A DNA stretch of 64,000 bases from Cotesia glomerata. Taxonomy: Eukaryota > Arthropoda > Insecta > Hymenoptera > Braconidae. A program made the translations under genes and the position numbers. The notes beneath the pieces are model-generated. The model saw only the letters and a program-made list of their open reading frames with translations. It ran no database searches and was not told the origin of the DNA. Below, one piece after another: positions 10,318 through 21,469 of this stretch. The stretch covers positions 10,981,813 to 11,045,812 of the forward strand of contig NC_058165.1 in assembly GCF_020080835.1 (NCBI RefSeq). The letters run 5' to 3'. Positions within the stretch are counted from its first letter, which is position 1. Each line of letters starts with the position of its first letter.

Positions 10318-12868
10318 GGTTACGAATAATATTTAGCAATTTCACTATTATTCTTATCAGTAGTTTTCCTCTCGTACGTACGGAAATTGATGCAATGTCG
10401 TTTTACTGCCACAAGAAAAGAACTCCTGCGAACGCTACTAAGTCGGCTGAAGTTAGGCTAAAATATTATTTTTTATAAGAAAACTGCTGATTTTACGGAC
10501 CAATAAATTGTAACTGGGGTTTTTATTCCCGCCGTTCCATAGCAGCCTTAATTTATTAATTAGATGTTAACTATCCATACCATTAGATTATTATTTTAAA
10601 TGTTAAATTTAGGGCGCCACCAGGTTGTTACAACGCTGTCCTGGAAACCGTAAGAATATGAGAGATAATCTACAGGGCAGAGAGAATTAGGAAATTATTT
10701 AGAAATGAATAAAACTAATAATTTCCGGTTACCAATCATTTATTTTACAATAATCACTCTCACACGCATACTATAAATTCCATTGCCAATTTTATCTAAA
10801 TAATTTCTTAATTAATACCCGTAAAACAGAGGGGAAACCGTAGCTTAATTCACGGGTATGTAGACCACATGACCTCCAATTATTTACCGATATTCCGTAT
10901 TACCAATGACCAATTTTATTGTAAACTTCTGATATAGAGGGAAAACCGTACCATTTACCAGAAGCTACTCGTCAACTTTCTCAACCTATTACTAAAATTT
11001 GGGAAAAACTTCTGATATAGAGGGGAAACCGTACCATTTATCAGAAGCTTCTTGTTAAAGTCTCACTCTCTATCACTCATAACCCAAACCAAATTAATTA
11101 AAATAAAATATTAACTTTATCTAACCAAACTAACTAATTTATCCGGTGACTATTTTCAATACAATGGAATTACATGATGCCAGTAAACATGACCTTGTGA
11201 TTTTAGACGCGCAGTTAAAACGTTCCGCGTAGTGACAAATATACAACCACTTTCTTATAAAAATTTCATCTAACCACCAATAATTAAAATTATGACTTAA
11301 CCACAAATTAATAATAATTAATTAAATTAATTCATTAAAACTGATTTTAAAATGACGCGTAATTATTTTAACATAAAACTCGCCTCAAGGTCAATTAATA
11401 TATTCCGGGTGTCGGACCACAGAATTCTCCAGCAATTTTATTTTACCCAATAATCAATTTAATTCACTTAACCCAATAAAAAATAATTAAACCTTGTCCA
11501 GAAGAGTAAATAAGACTGGGTGCTAACCACAGTCGAATTTTACCCACGAGACTTGACAATGTACCTTGCAATCGACGAACTACTTCCCGCCAACTTATAG
11601 CCACGGCTTTATTCTGCTGCCGCCTCGTCGTTACTCGTACTCTCGGGGATTTTGTACTGCTTCCAACCGCAACAATTATTCCTAGACGAACCAATTGGAT
11701 TAGTATAATGTAATTTATTAATTAGGAATAATGAATAATTATTAAACATCGCTTGCGTTCCAATTAAGTGAACGTGCGACTGGATATTTACCTGCTTATT
11801 CCAACTGCGTCCGGAACGTTCGGTAGTACAACCTCTTCTGTCTTGTTCACCGGCCACTACTCCACTCGTGCTCGATCCGGCCCGTCACCCTTCTCCCTAC
11901 TACCTAAAATGCCCGAGACCATCGCGCACTGGTATGGTGTCGATAAATTATCGAACTCGCAACGGTTCGAACTAACTACCAGAGGTAACAAAGTACCCTG
12001 TTACAAAATATATAGATTTATGTAAATCTGAAAACTAAATACGTATTTCTTAGATATGTATATAATCTTTGATTTATATGTTCATTGTATTGTTTGCTAT
12101 ATACTTTTTCATTATATTTTTAGCATATATTTTCCTATATGTTGAAAAAATATAAAAAATTATATTGAGTGCAATATAAGTAACAATTATAATTCTGTTA
12201 CATACACTTAACTATAATTTTTCGAATGTATTATTGTTCGGTGAACAAGGCCCAGTAGCGATTAACTCGCTCCTGGGGGACTCCCAAATTCAAGAGACGC
12301 ACCTGTCCACCACTAGTTCCCGCAAAATCGAACCGCCAATGGAAAATCAGCCTCTCGATCACGCCATGGATCGACCGCTTTATTGGCTGATCGCTCCCGC
12401 TAGACATGCGCAATAGCCTTCTTCCCCAAGTCAACGAGGAAGAAGATGAACTATTATTATTATCTTTCGCTTCCACGCTTTAGTTGCAACTAGTCGCCAT
12501 TAATTCCGCTTTACTTTCGCTTATTGTTAATTAACCGCATTTCGCTATTTTTATAATTTAAATTGCTTAAATCAACCGCTAATAATTCGCTCTAATTTGT
12601 TACAGATAAATTGTGTTATTTGTGCATTTATTTCACCGCTTTTACAGTGCCGGCAGAGTGTTCACCCACGTGTCAACCGGCATCGCTTGTGCTACCCACG
12701 CTGTATATTATAAATCCGCTTTTATTTAAACAATCCGCTATTTAACATATTGAATATTTAGTGTATTTATTATAAATAAATTTATAGTGTTCATTCTGAT
12801 AATAATTTACGCGTTTTAATTGAGATATCCAGACCTAAACCTGATCCCCGCTTTTCCGCTCTTTCAAC
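10318..12868. other. 2.5-kb noncoding region with hairpins; possible long LTR or other repeat
   Basis: No credible open frame. It holds four hairpins around a GGAAACCGTA-like loop (10636-11047, listed separately). An 8-bp CTGTTACA occurs at 11998-12005 and again at 12195-12202, bracketing AT-rich DNA, which could be a target duplication. Distal to 12480, short CCGCT motifs recur irregularly. TGTTACAACG near 10627 and TTTCAACA near 12868 resemble LTR ends, but no matching second copy or coding region is present. Confidence 0.35.
10636..11047 (+). repeat. Four hairpins with a shared GGAAACCGTA-type loop
   Basis: Stems are 10636-10643/10673-10680 (CTGTCCTG with CAGGGCAG, one G-U), 10815-10822/10852-10859 (ATACCCGT with ACGGGTAT), 10926-10934/10956-10964 (CTTCTGATA with TACCAGAAG, one mismatch) and 11009-11017/11039-11047 (CTTCTGATA with TATCAGAAG). 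Each loop contains GGAAACCGTA or GGGGAAACCGTA, or a one-base variant. Three different stem sequences keep their pairing. Confidence 0.6.
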
Positions 12869-12968
12869 ATTTTTCAATTATTGAATGTAAAGAAATTGTA
12901 GAATAACAAACATAAAACATATATTACAAACAATATATAAACATATATTAAATCGGCGAAAATAGGTA

Positions 12969-13193
12969 TCCGAACAAAAACAGTTTCACTGTAAAAAAAT
13001 CGCGCCAAGTCCACGTTCATAAGACTAATAAGAAAAAAAAAATTTGTTTTTTTCTTTACAAAAATATATAAAATAAAAAAATAAAAAAATCCAAGTAACC
13101 GATATGATTGTTTATGATTTTTGGAAGTTAAAAAAAATTTTGTTACAAATTTAAAAATTAAAAAAAAAATTTGGAACGTATTTAGTGTGCTCG
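12969..13193 (+). repeat. Inverted-arm repeat, left copy (partner 26233-26454)
   Basis: Begins TCCGAACAAAAACAG and includes CACTGTAAAAAAATCGCGCC and a long AAATAAAAAAATAAAAAAAT tract, ending at GGAACGTA. The reverse complement lies at 26233-26454 with small differences. Both copies lead inward to a CCCGGGAAAAAATGAATTTG junction and AT-rich decamers. Confidence 0.8.
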
Positions 13194-13244
13194 GTTGCAA
13201 AATATTTTACTTTTAATGAAATTCGTAAAATCTATTTACTAGGA

Positions 13245-13760
13245 CCCGGGAAAAAATGAATTTGCCTAATCATATATAAATATATATAATCACTTATATA
13301 TAATTAGACCTGAAAATTGGCCAGATCTAATCATATATAATTAGATATAATTATATATAATTATTTCTATAAAAATAAAAAAAATTTACCGTGAGCGGGG
13401 ATCGAACCGGGGACCTGACGCTTCAAAGACTAACACGCTACCCGATTACCTACAAGACTTACTGGAAAAGTAAAGTTTGAAATACCTACAACTAATGAGA
13501 ATCGAATATATAATCGATTTTTATAAGTTAAATTAATTTATACAGTTCCATTATTTCATCCACAAAAAACTATAGTTTAAAAAATTATTAATCATTGGAG
13601 TAGCAGACTCTGAGATAAAAACAGAGAACTTTTTACAGTAATTACAAAATGCATATATAATTATATATGATTCATATATAATTATATATGATTCATATAT
13701 AATTATATATGATTCATATATAGTTATATATGATTCATATATAATTATATATGATTTCCG
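13245..13760 (+). repeat. CCCGGG-ended AT decamer repeat, left block, with tRNA-like insert
   Basis: CCCGGGAAAAAATGAATTTG opens a run of ATCATATATAA and TAGATATAAT units with about 10-bp periodicity. A tRNA-like block lies at 13385-13455, and more TGATTCATATATAATTATAT units run from 13650 to 13755. The mirror-image block ends at about 26200. Confidence 0.65.
13385..13455 (-). repeat. tRNA-like segment with B box
   Basis: On the minus strand, GGTAATCGGGTAGCGTGTTA resembles a D-arm/A-box region and CCCCGGTTCGATCCCCGC is a perfect T arm with a canonical B box. The anticodon arm does not fold cleanly, so this is a tRNA-derived pol III-type sequence and not a called tRNA gene. Confidence 0.55.
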
Positions 13761-14412
13761 TATAGTTACACTGATATTGATAGAAGGATTTGTTTATATT
13801 TAATGAGCTCTATTAACTGTTAATAAGTGATTTTTTAACATCATGGGATTTAATATATATTTATTACCAGTTAATAAATTATTTATTAAATACGATTTAT
13901 TAAATGTTAATAAATATTTGTTAACAGTTAACAAATATTTATTTAAAATCAAAAGCAAAAATAGCAGTTTTCTTTTGACATTTTTTGTAACCCGACAACT
14001 GGGATACATAACTGTAACACATGACAATAATTCAAATCACTAAATAAATTAACGTTTAGAATATTTAAAAATTTAAAAGATCATTATGAGCTGTGATAGA
14101 ATTCGATATGTTACAATAAACGTTATTATAATGTAATATAATTAATGAAAATAATTTATAAAGATGATTTTTGTTTATGAGCATTCTTCATATCATATGA
14201 CATTGCAAGTGAAACAAATTCACTCAACAAAATATTTATTAAATATAATCATTGAAAAATGCTGCATCTAATTATATATTATTATATATTAATAAATGTA
14301 AAGTTATAATTTACATTTGATTAGATATAATCATATATAGATTTATATATAATCATATATAGCCCTAGATAACTCAGGTCTAATCAGATCTAAACATATA
14401 TAGATTTATATA
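13761..14412. other. AT-rich palindromic spacer
   Basis: Contains a 29-bp near-perfect palindrome of AAATATTTGTTAAC around 13910-13940 and many GTTAATAAATAT units. From about 14265 more ATATAATC/AGATCT decamers of the CCCGGG family appear. The short frames here are chance products. Confidence 0.5.
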
Positions 14413-15915
14413 CACTGTAAAAAATCCGGAGTAAATCGGGAATGAATTTCACTCCCATCACTCGGAGTTTCGGAGTGAAGTAATTAATCACTCCGCGTAG
14501 GGAGTGAATTTGGAGTTTTTATTTGCGGAGTGATTTCAGAGTGATTTCGGAGTGATGTCGAATTTCACTCCGAAAAACATCGGCGTTCGAAGTTTTTAAA
14601 ATAAATAAAATAAGGATGAATTTTCATTCTACAAAAAAAATCTCAAAATTATTAATCTTTATATATATATTTCTTCTGTGCATGTGTTTATCACTGAACT
14701 CCTCCTAAACGGCTGGACCGATTTTAATGAAATTTTTTGTGTGTCTTCCGGTGGATTCCAGAATGGTTCAGATTCACAATTCAGTCCACGAGAAAATGTT
14801 TATTTAATAGATTTTTTATTTATAAACTGTTGTTGACCTTGACTACCCACATGCACTTTTCATATATTTTATAAATATCATATATATAAGATATATGAAA
14901 AAATTCATGTGGGTACTCAAATGAAAGGTATCGATGAGTATAAAATCATAATGGACTTATGAAAATGTTAATAATTAATGAATGATAATGTATTTTGTTA
15001 ACTAATGATGTTTTTAACGATATAAGCTCATTCCGATGTTACACTCATCAAGAGCTTTCATTTGAGTACCCACATCAATTTTTCATATATTTTATATATT
15101 TATATATATTATATAGATGTATATATGAAAAATATATCAAAAATGCATGTGTTATATCTTTAAATATAGTTATATCTTTATAAATAGTTATAAATAGTTA
15201 TATCTTTAAAAATATCATTAGTTGACAAGATACAATGTCATTTCTTAATTATTGAAGTTTTGAAAGATATAAGCTCATCCCGATGTTACACTCATCAAGT
15301 TCTTTCATTTGAGTACCCACATGACATTTTTTATATATATGGTATTTGTGAAATATATAAATATATAAAATATATCAAAAATGCATGTGGGTACTCAAAT
15401 TAAAGCTCTTGATGAGTATAAAATCAGAATGGGCTTATATTTACGAAAATGTTAAATATTGAAGAATGCCTATTGCATATTGTTAACTAATGATGTTTTT
15501 AACTATACAAGCTTATTTCTAAAATTTATAAATTTAAGACGTGTGTACATGACAACGTCTGTCGGGCCCGCTAGTATATATATATCTACATATTTTTTTT
15601 TGACAATTTTTATTTATAATTAATTTATAAAAAAAAATAAATAAAAACATTATAATAATAATTAAAATGAAATATTATTAAAAATAATAAATTAAATTTT
15701 TAATAATTAAATATAAAAAGGGTTTATAAAAATATTTTCTTTACAAAAATTTATTTCTAAATTCATTTATTTTGGGAGTGAATGCGGAGTGAGTTTTATC
15801 ATTAATAAAAATTAACTCCTTCTCGGAGTAACTATCACTCCCGCTGGGAGTGAATCAATTAAAAATCATTCAGTCTTCATTCACTCCGCGTACACTCCGC
15901 AAATTTTTTACAGTG
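14413..15915. mobile_element. CACTG-ended MITE, interrupted by a Helitron
   Basis: The left end CACTGTAAAAAATCCGGAGT and right end ACTCCGCAAATTTTTTACAGTG-type sequence are inverted. Both arms are full of GGAGTGAAT/ATTCACTCC units. TATA flanks both ends, compatible with a short duplicated target. Without the Helitron at 14656-15574 the element would be about 580 bp and non-coding. Confidence 0.75.
14656..15574 (+). mobile_element. Non-autonomous Helitron (complete ends)
   Basis: Starts TCTTTATATATATATTTC after an A and ends GTCGGGCCCGCTAG before a T. That gives the 5' TC, the subterminal GC-rich palindrome and the CTAG 3' end expected for Helitrons, with A|T insertion. A CGGCTGGACCGATTTTAATG block lies near the 5' end. 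Inside, a block of the form GTACTCAAATGAAAG with TGATGAGT recurs about four times in both orientations. No Rep/helicase is encoded, so it depends on an autonomous partner. It sits inside the CACTG MITE. Confidence 0.8.
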
Positions 15916-16323
15916 TATATATATATGTGTAACGTATAGTTTGAGACACCCTATTTTTTTTCTTTAATTACGTTAAAAATACAATTGGCAATCGGGGATG
16001 AGAGTTTTTTTTTTTTTTTTATATATAAATTTCAAAGTTAAAATTTCGAAGACTGTCTCCAATGTTTAAAGCATTCCTTATAATTCAAGGACATGAGTTC
16101 AAAATTTTGATACAATTTCGAGCGAATGTATTGTTTGAGGACTTATGTGCACTTTGAGACCATATATATATTTTCAGGTCTGTGCTGAAAATTTCCACTT
16201 ATTTTCAAGACATTCTTCGAAATTTATACATATTACTATAGCATAGATTGCTAAAACTTCTGAGGACAGGCCTCAAAATTTTGTTATCATTTTTAATAAT
16301 GTCTTGAACTTTACACACTTCTT
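15916..16323. other. AT-rich spacer, no gene seen
   Basis: Begins with (TA)n and includes a TTTGAGACACCCTATTTTTT stretch. AAATTTTGAGGACA-like phrases loosely resemble the repeat at 20640-21160. No coding signal. Confidence 0.4.
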
Positions 16324-16481
16324 TTAACTTCCTGCTAGAAAAATTGAAAATTTCCAAAAATCGGGATGTTATTGTTTTTACCCCGTTTTTCAAAAATCGA
16401 GTTTTCGTCAAATCTCGACGTTTTGAGGTCTTAGGAAGCTTCCCTGACGATTCCCGCGAAAGTGTCTGTATGTATGTACGG

Positions 16482-16570
<89 letters not shown>

Positions 16571-17085
16571 CCTCTCATAACTTTTGAACGGCTTGACCGG
16601 TTTGATCGCGGTTGGTGCCATTCGAAAGGCTTCGACTAAACTTAGATTTTAAATACAAGTTGGACTGATTTGGGCCGATAGATTTTGAGAAATCTTAGAA
16701 AAACTGCGAAAAAATTTTTTTCCAAATGTGGTTTTTTCCGAATAACTTTTAAACGGCTCGACCGATCAATTCCAAAAACTAATCAGCTCTTAATCAATTT
16801 GTGTTTAAAAATGTATCATAGAATTTGAAAAACTGCGTCGAATGTCGCCAACCGCCTGAAAATCGGTTCATTCATTCAAAAGTTATTGCGGTTTGAAAAT
16901 TCAAAAAATAGTGTTTTATTAAACTTCTATCAGACTTTTGAGCTCGGAAAGCTCAAAATTACACAAAAATTATGTTTTTCGAGCTCTTTGAGTTTAAAAA
17001 CGTAATGTGCGATGTTGAGCGCTTAATTACGAAAGTAGCGGGAAGTTGCAGGGATGGCCTTCAGGGTCAACCGTTTTCCTAATTT
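16324..17085 (+). repeat. (TG)n-core dispersed repeat, copy 2, with an ~80-bp TG tract
   Basis: Complete in structure: AACTTCCTGC start, CGAGTTTTCGTCAAATCTCG block, (TG)n at 16487-16567, then AAACCTCTCATAACTTTTGA. ACCGATC modules, GAGCTCGG-type palindromes and the terminal GGGAAGTTGCAGGGATGGCC with AACCGTTTTCC follow. The tract reads as VCVC or THTH in translation, which is not coding. Confidence 0.88.
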
Positions 17086-18890
17086 TTTTTTTTTTTTTTT
17101 AACTGAATTTTTTTTTAAAGTTCATATTGCATGTGTTATTCAACTTTTTTCTTTGGTTTCTTTTACAAGTATCTATCTAAATATGTGTAGTATAATAATT
17201 GACTATGCTAAATGTTGAAAAAGTATTTAAGTATAATTTCCACTGGTCAATTCTACAGAAAAAATTTCGTAATCTAGTTAAATAAGTCTGACGTAGTTTT
17301 TTTTAAATGATGTTCATTAGAAATATTTAATTCATAATAAAAAAAGTATTTCACCATTACTGACGGTCAATTAACTGGATGATTAATCTTAGTATCAGCT
17401 ATTTTTTACCTGGTTAATTTTATAAATATTTCCAAGACAGACCTTGTAATTTTTCTAATTTATAATTTTTATCGGGACTGTTCTCAAAATATGCATGGTA
17501 TAATAATTTACTTAGCTGAATGTTTGCTCATTTTTCATAACGATGAGCTATTTAAACACTCATAAGAAAGTTAACTTGATTTAAGAGTGAATATTTTTCA
17601 ATAAATTCTTCTTAATTCAATAATTTTTGCTTTTGGTTCACAAAAATTATTTTCTTTAAAATGGTATTCATAGTTCAAAATTTTTTCTCTTGAATCAAGT
17701 TAGTTTTTTTATCAGGGTATAATTTGTATTTATAAAATGATTGTCATGGTCTGATCTATGTGACAAAACATTAAGATCTTTATTATTAAGCCATACTAAA
17801 GCATACCTTTGCGACCCTGCCTAAGACGTCTAATAATAATTTACTATATCAATATTAATTATAACTGATGATAATCATCTATTTTTATTCCATGACAGTG
17901 TGTTAGGAATTATGAAACTAATATATAATTTGAGTTTTTTCATTCAAGGAAATTCAAATGTGTAACATGGCATATTAACCAGTATATTAAAACCATAATT
18001 TTGTTCATTTAAGATCAATCCAATATCATAATACTTAAATACTAATATATTTGAATTGTTACTATCTTTGCAAGTGGCCAGCATTAGCAGTCTTTTGACT
18101 TTGGTATACATCTGGGTCTCAGCAGTGTGGCTTGATGCAAGCTAAACAAATGACTGCACAGTTTGTATATATTTCTGTACTTATGTGATACTAACAATTT
18201 CAAACTCTTCAAATATTAAAAAAAATATTGTATTACAAACAGGTTGATTTCAAATGAAGGAGACTGATGCCTCGATGTAATGGTAAATAATGGTGAATAA
18301 GTCATATTTCATTACATTTACATAAACGAAATAATAAAATTAGACAAAATGAGCAGAATCAAAGCTTTGTGAAAATATTATCTATCTTCATTAAATAAAA
18401 TTAAATAATACCTTAAATTGCTAAGTGAGAGTTAGCAAGTTTTAATAACATCTTAACATGCTTGAATTTTGAAGTATGTAATAAGCAAGAAAGTATACTG
18501 CATTAATTATCTTGCATAAGTATCGTTCGATGGTAACTTGTATCGATAGTCGTATTTACCTACCAAGCAGCCTGTGATTATTTTATGCTATTGTAAGTAT
18601 ATAATAGCATTATCATAATAGCATTTATAAATTTGGTTATACCGAGTCATTTTTTGATAAAAGTATCCCTGATAAAAAAACAAAAAAAAATTAGAATATA
18701 TTGAAGATAACGAATTTTCAATTTTTTTCAATATTTATGATCATTTTTTATACTTTTGTATTTCTTGTTTAGAATAAACATTTTCAATTCTCTTGAGTTT
18801 TTTCAATAATAAGCTAAAATGATTATCTAAAATCAAACAATGATAACAAATTTTTATAGTATAAATAGTAATAGTTCTCTCAAGGTCAAT
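17086..18890. other. AT-rich DNA, no gene seen
   Basis: No credible frame. A weak MITE-like inverted pair (AACTTGATTTAAGAG near 17580 and CTCTTGAATCAAGTT near 17690) is the only structure noticed. Confidence 0.4.
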
Positions 18891-18895
18891 TTTTC

Positions 18896-19020
18896 GTAAT
18901 AATAATAATTATTATTATTATTATTAATAGTTAATGATTAATAATGATAATGATAATAATAACAATTATTATTAATAGTTAATGATCAATAAAGATAATG
19001 ATAATTATAGTAATAATAAT
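18896..19020. repeat. AAT/ATT-rich microsatellite
   Basis: Runs of TAATAATAATAATTATTATT and TAATGATAATGATAATAATA, with AGTTAATGAT repeated, form an imperfect trinucleotide tract. Confidence 0.8.
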
Positions 19021-20640
19021 GAACATGTACTGGCTTTATAGTTTTATACTTTATGAGGCCGAGATTTCTGCCTAAGCTTAAAAATAAATAGTTTTAATGT
19101 TTGATATTACGGCGAAAAGAGTGATCGTATGATTTTTAAATAAATGTCGAAAATTTAATTTTCTAGAATAAAATGTCACCTAAGATTTTTTAAGGAATTA
19201 ATAGTTTTCCCGTAATAACAAAATTAAGATTGATGAAAATTTTAATTTTGAAATTATGGCCTTTTGACTGATTCAAAAAAATCTATAAGGGACATTTTTT
19301 TTATAAAGTGAAATTTTAAACAACTTATTTGAAAATTTTTTAGACAGCTAATATTTTCGTAATATTAATAATACTGTAATCAATCATTAGTTATTGATAA
19401 TTATTTTGATATAAGGGCAAAAATTTTAGTTTCATTAATAATACTACAATTATTTTTCATTATTTCAATTTTATGTAGTGATTCAACTACCACTTAATTA
19501 TGTTTGCGATTAATCGTTTATTTGTATTTGAAAGAAAAAAATGAAAATTTGTCAACTTTTTTTTAACACTCTATGATTTTTTTTTTGTTTATTTTGCGGA
19601 CTTTCGATCAATTAACTTGAAAAAATAAATAATTTCGTTATTTAATAATATGATTATCATTTCTATTTTTATTTTAATTATTATTAATATTATTACAATG
19701 ATTATCTCAATCGTTAATCGTCATAGTTGAAGTTTTTGCAGTAATTTTTGAAGAAATAGTTTGAATAATCTATATTATGGCCAAAAGATTGATCTAATAA
19801 AAAAAAAGTTTTTAAAAAAAAAAGTTTTTTAAAGTTTAAGTTTTTTAAAAAATATCAATTATAATTAATATTATCATGTTATCTTCATCATTAATGGTCA
19901 AGTCCGAGATTCTTGCTCGACATAACAGCCATAGGATTGATTATATAAATGAAGTTTTCAAACAAATATCGGAAATGTAACCTTCCTGTAATAGAAGATT
20001 CTTATAATTTTTTTATGCGATCAATATTTTATCATCATTCCAAACTAAAGATTCATAATGAATGAAATAAATTTGAGCTGATTAAAAAAATTTCAATTTT
20101 GGAATTCCGACTTTTCTATTGGTCTTAGAAAAAAATTGTATAAGACATTTTTTTCGAAAGTTAAATTTGGACCAATTTTTATTTCCAAAAATTTTTTAGA
20201 CGATCAAAATTTTGGCTCTAATATCAATAAATTGCCATTGATTATTGTCTAAAATTTCATTAATTATCTTTCAATCATTTTTCGAAATTTCTTAGAGATT
20301 GAGTTGGTAGATTTTTTGTGTGTATTATTTACTAAAAATAGTATTCTGAGTGCTTTCAATAAATTTATAAATGACTCGAGAACCCTCAGAAATTCCGAAA
20401 AATTAACACAAGGTCATTTATAGAAAATAAAATAAACTACAAAAAAAATAGTAGTATTTTAACTTTTAGCTTTGAATAAAATTTAAACAAGTAGATTTTT
20501 TAAAATTGTATGAGATCTTTGTTATAAACCGTTCAATTATATACAAAAATATTCGTTAATCTTTTTTTAATATTGATTATTTGAATAATTACAAAATTCG
20601 AAAATTAAAGAGTGGGATTTCTAAAATTTACTTATATTTA
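19021..20640. other. AT-rich DNA containing a diverged ~845-bp tandem duplication
   Basis: The phrases near 19055 (GCCGAGATTTCTGCC), 19262 and 19330 (AAATTTTTTAGACAG) recur in the same order near 19900, 20105 and 20195 (AAATTTTTTAGACGA), an offset of about 845 bp. No coding potential is seen in either unit. Confidence 0.4.
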
Positions 20641-21165
20641 AATTATGACTGAAAATGAAGCCTCTAAATGGATGAATAGATTTGATTTAAATGTGTAAAT
20701 TTCAAAGTCAGATCAGAAAATATACATTGACAATTAAAGTGCCAGCCTTCAAAATATGTATATCTAGCTGTTTTCTTCAAAAATGTACAAATTTTGAAAA
20801 TACTCCTAATATAAATTATAGAAAATATAAATTTTAAGGTCAGTCTTAAAAAAATATATAGACAATTTGAGTACCAGACATCAAAATATATACCTATCTG
20901 TTTGTCTTAGAAATGTACAAATTTTGAGGACAGTTCTGATTTACATAATAAATTATATAAATTACAAGATCTGTCCCAGAAAAATTAACCAAAATTCAGG
21001 TACAGTACTCAAAATATATACTTCCCTCTGAGTATACAAATGTACCTGAAAATAACGTTAGACATAGGATTTTTTTGAGTCCTATCCTCAGAGTCACTAA
21101 ATGTCCCTAAACCATACGTTCGCTGGAAAAAGTGTCCCTGAAGTACACAATACACATACATATGT
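20640..21165 (+). repeat. Dispersed repeat X, copy 1 (direct copy at 25485-25860)
   Basis: Shares long stretches with 25485-25860, for example AATTACAAGATCTGTCCCAG, TTCAGGTACAGTACTCAAAA and ACCATACGTTCGCT. It ends ACACATACATATGTATGT, leading into the (TG)n where R1-like copy 1 is inserted. Confidence 0.85.
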
Positions 21166-21186
21166 ATGTATGTATGCGTGCGTGTG

Positions 21187-21217
<31 letters not shown>

Positions 21218-21469
21218 TTTTTTTTTTTCCCTTTTAGGGGGGGGAATCCTTTTTACGGATTCTAGGCATAGTTGTTTGGCCTGGATATGTGGCGACTCGA
21301 CGCAGCGTCATACTAAAAACTCGACGCTAACGCCCCTACCCACTAAACCCTAAACCCTTTTCTCTTCTATCCTCTGATCCCCCATGGTACCGCCGTAAGG
21401 CATTTCTTCGCGGGGGGAGGAATTAGCTGCCGCTCTTCCTTCTGGTGGCTAAGATGTTATTTCTTCCTT

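Noticed and set aside
11998..12202. Possible hAT-like insertion flanked by CTGTTACA
   Set aside because: No terminal inverted repeats are visible between the 8-bp repeats, so chance cannot be excluded; kept only as a note in the regional feature.
11464..12476. Short frames in both orientations (60-85 aa)
   Set aside because: No domain, no splice support, and overlapping frames on both strands; treated as noncoding.
13388..13455. Complete tRNA gene
   Set aside because: The T arm and B box are good but the anticodon and acceptor stems do not fold; the same holds for 6825, 29276, 40757 and 42163, which look like SINE or element parts.
16205..16621. Frames rich in His-Thr or Val-Cys repeats, here and at 32488, 38396, 44641, 50721, 51798 and 54186
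   Set aside because: Translations of (TG)n/(CA)n microsatellites.
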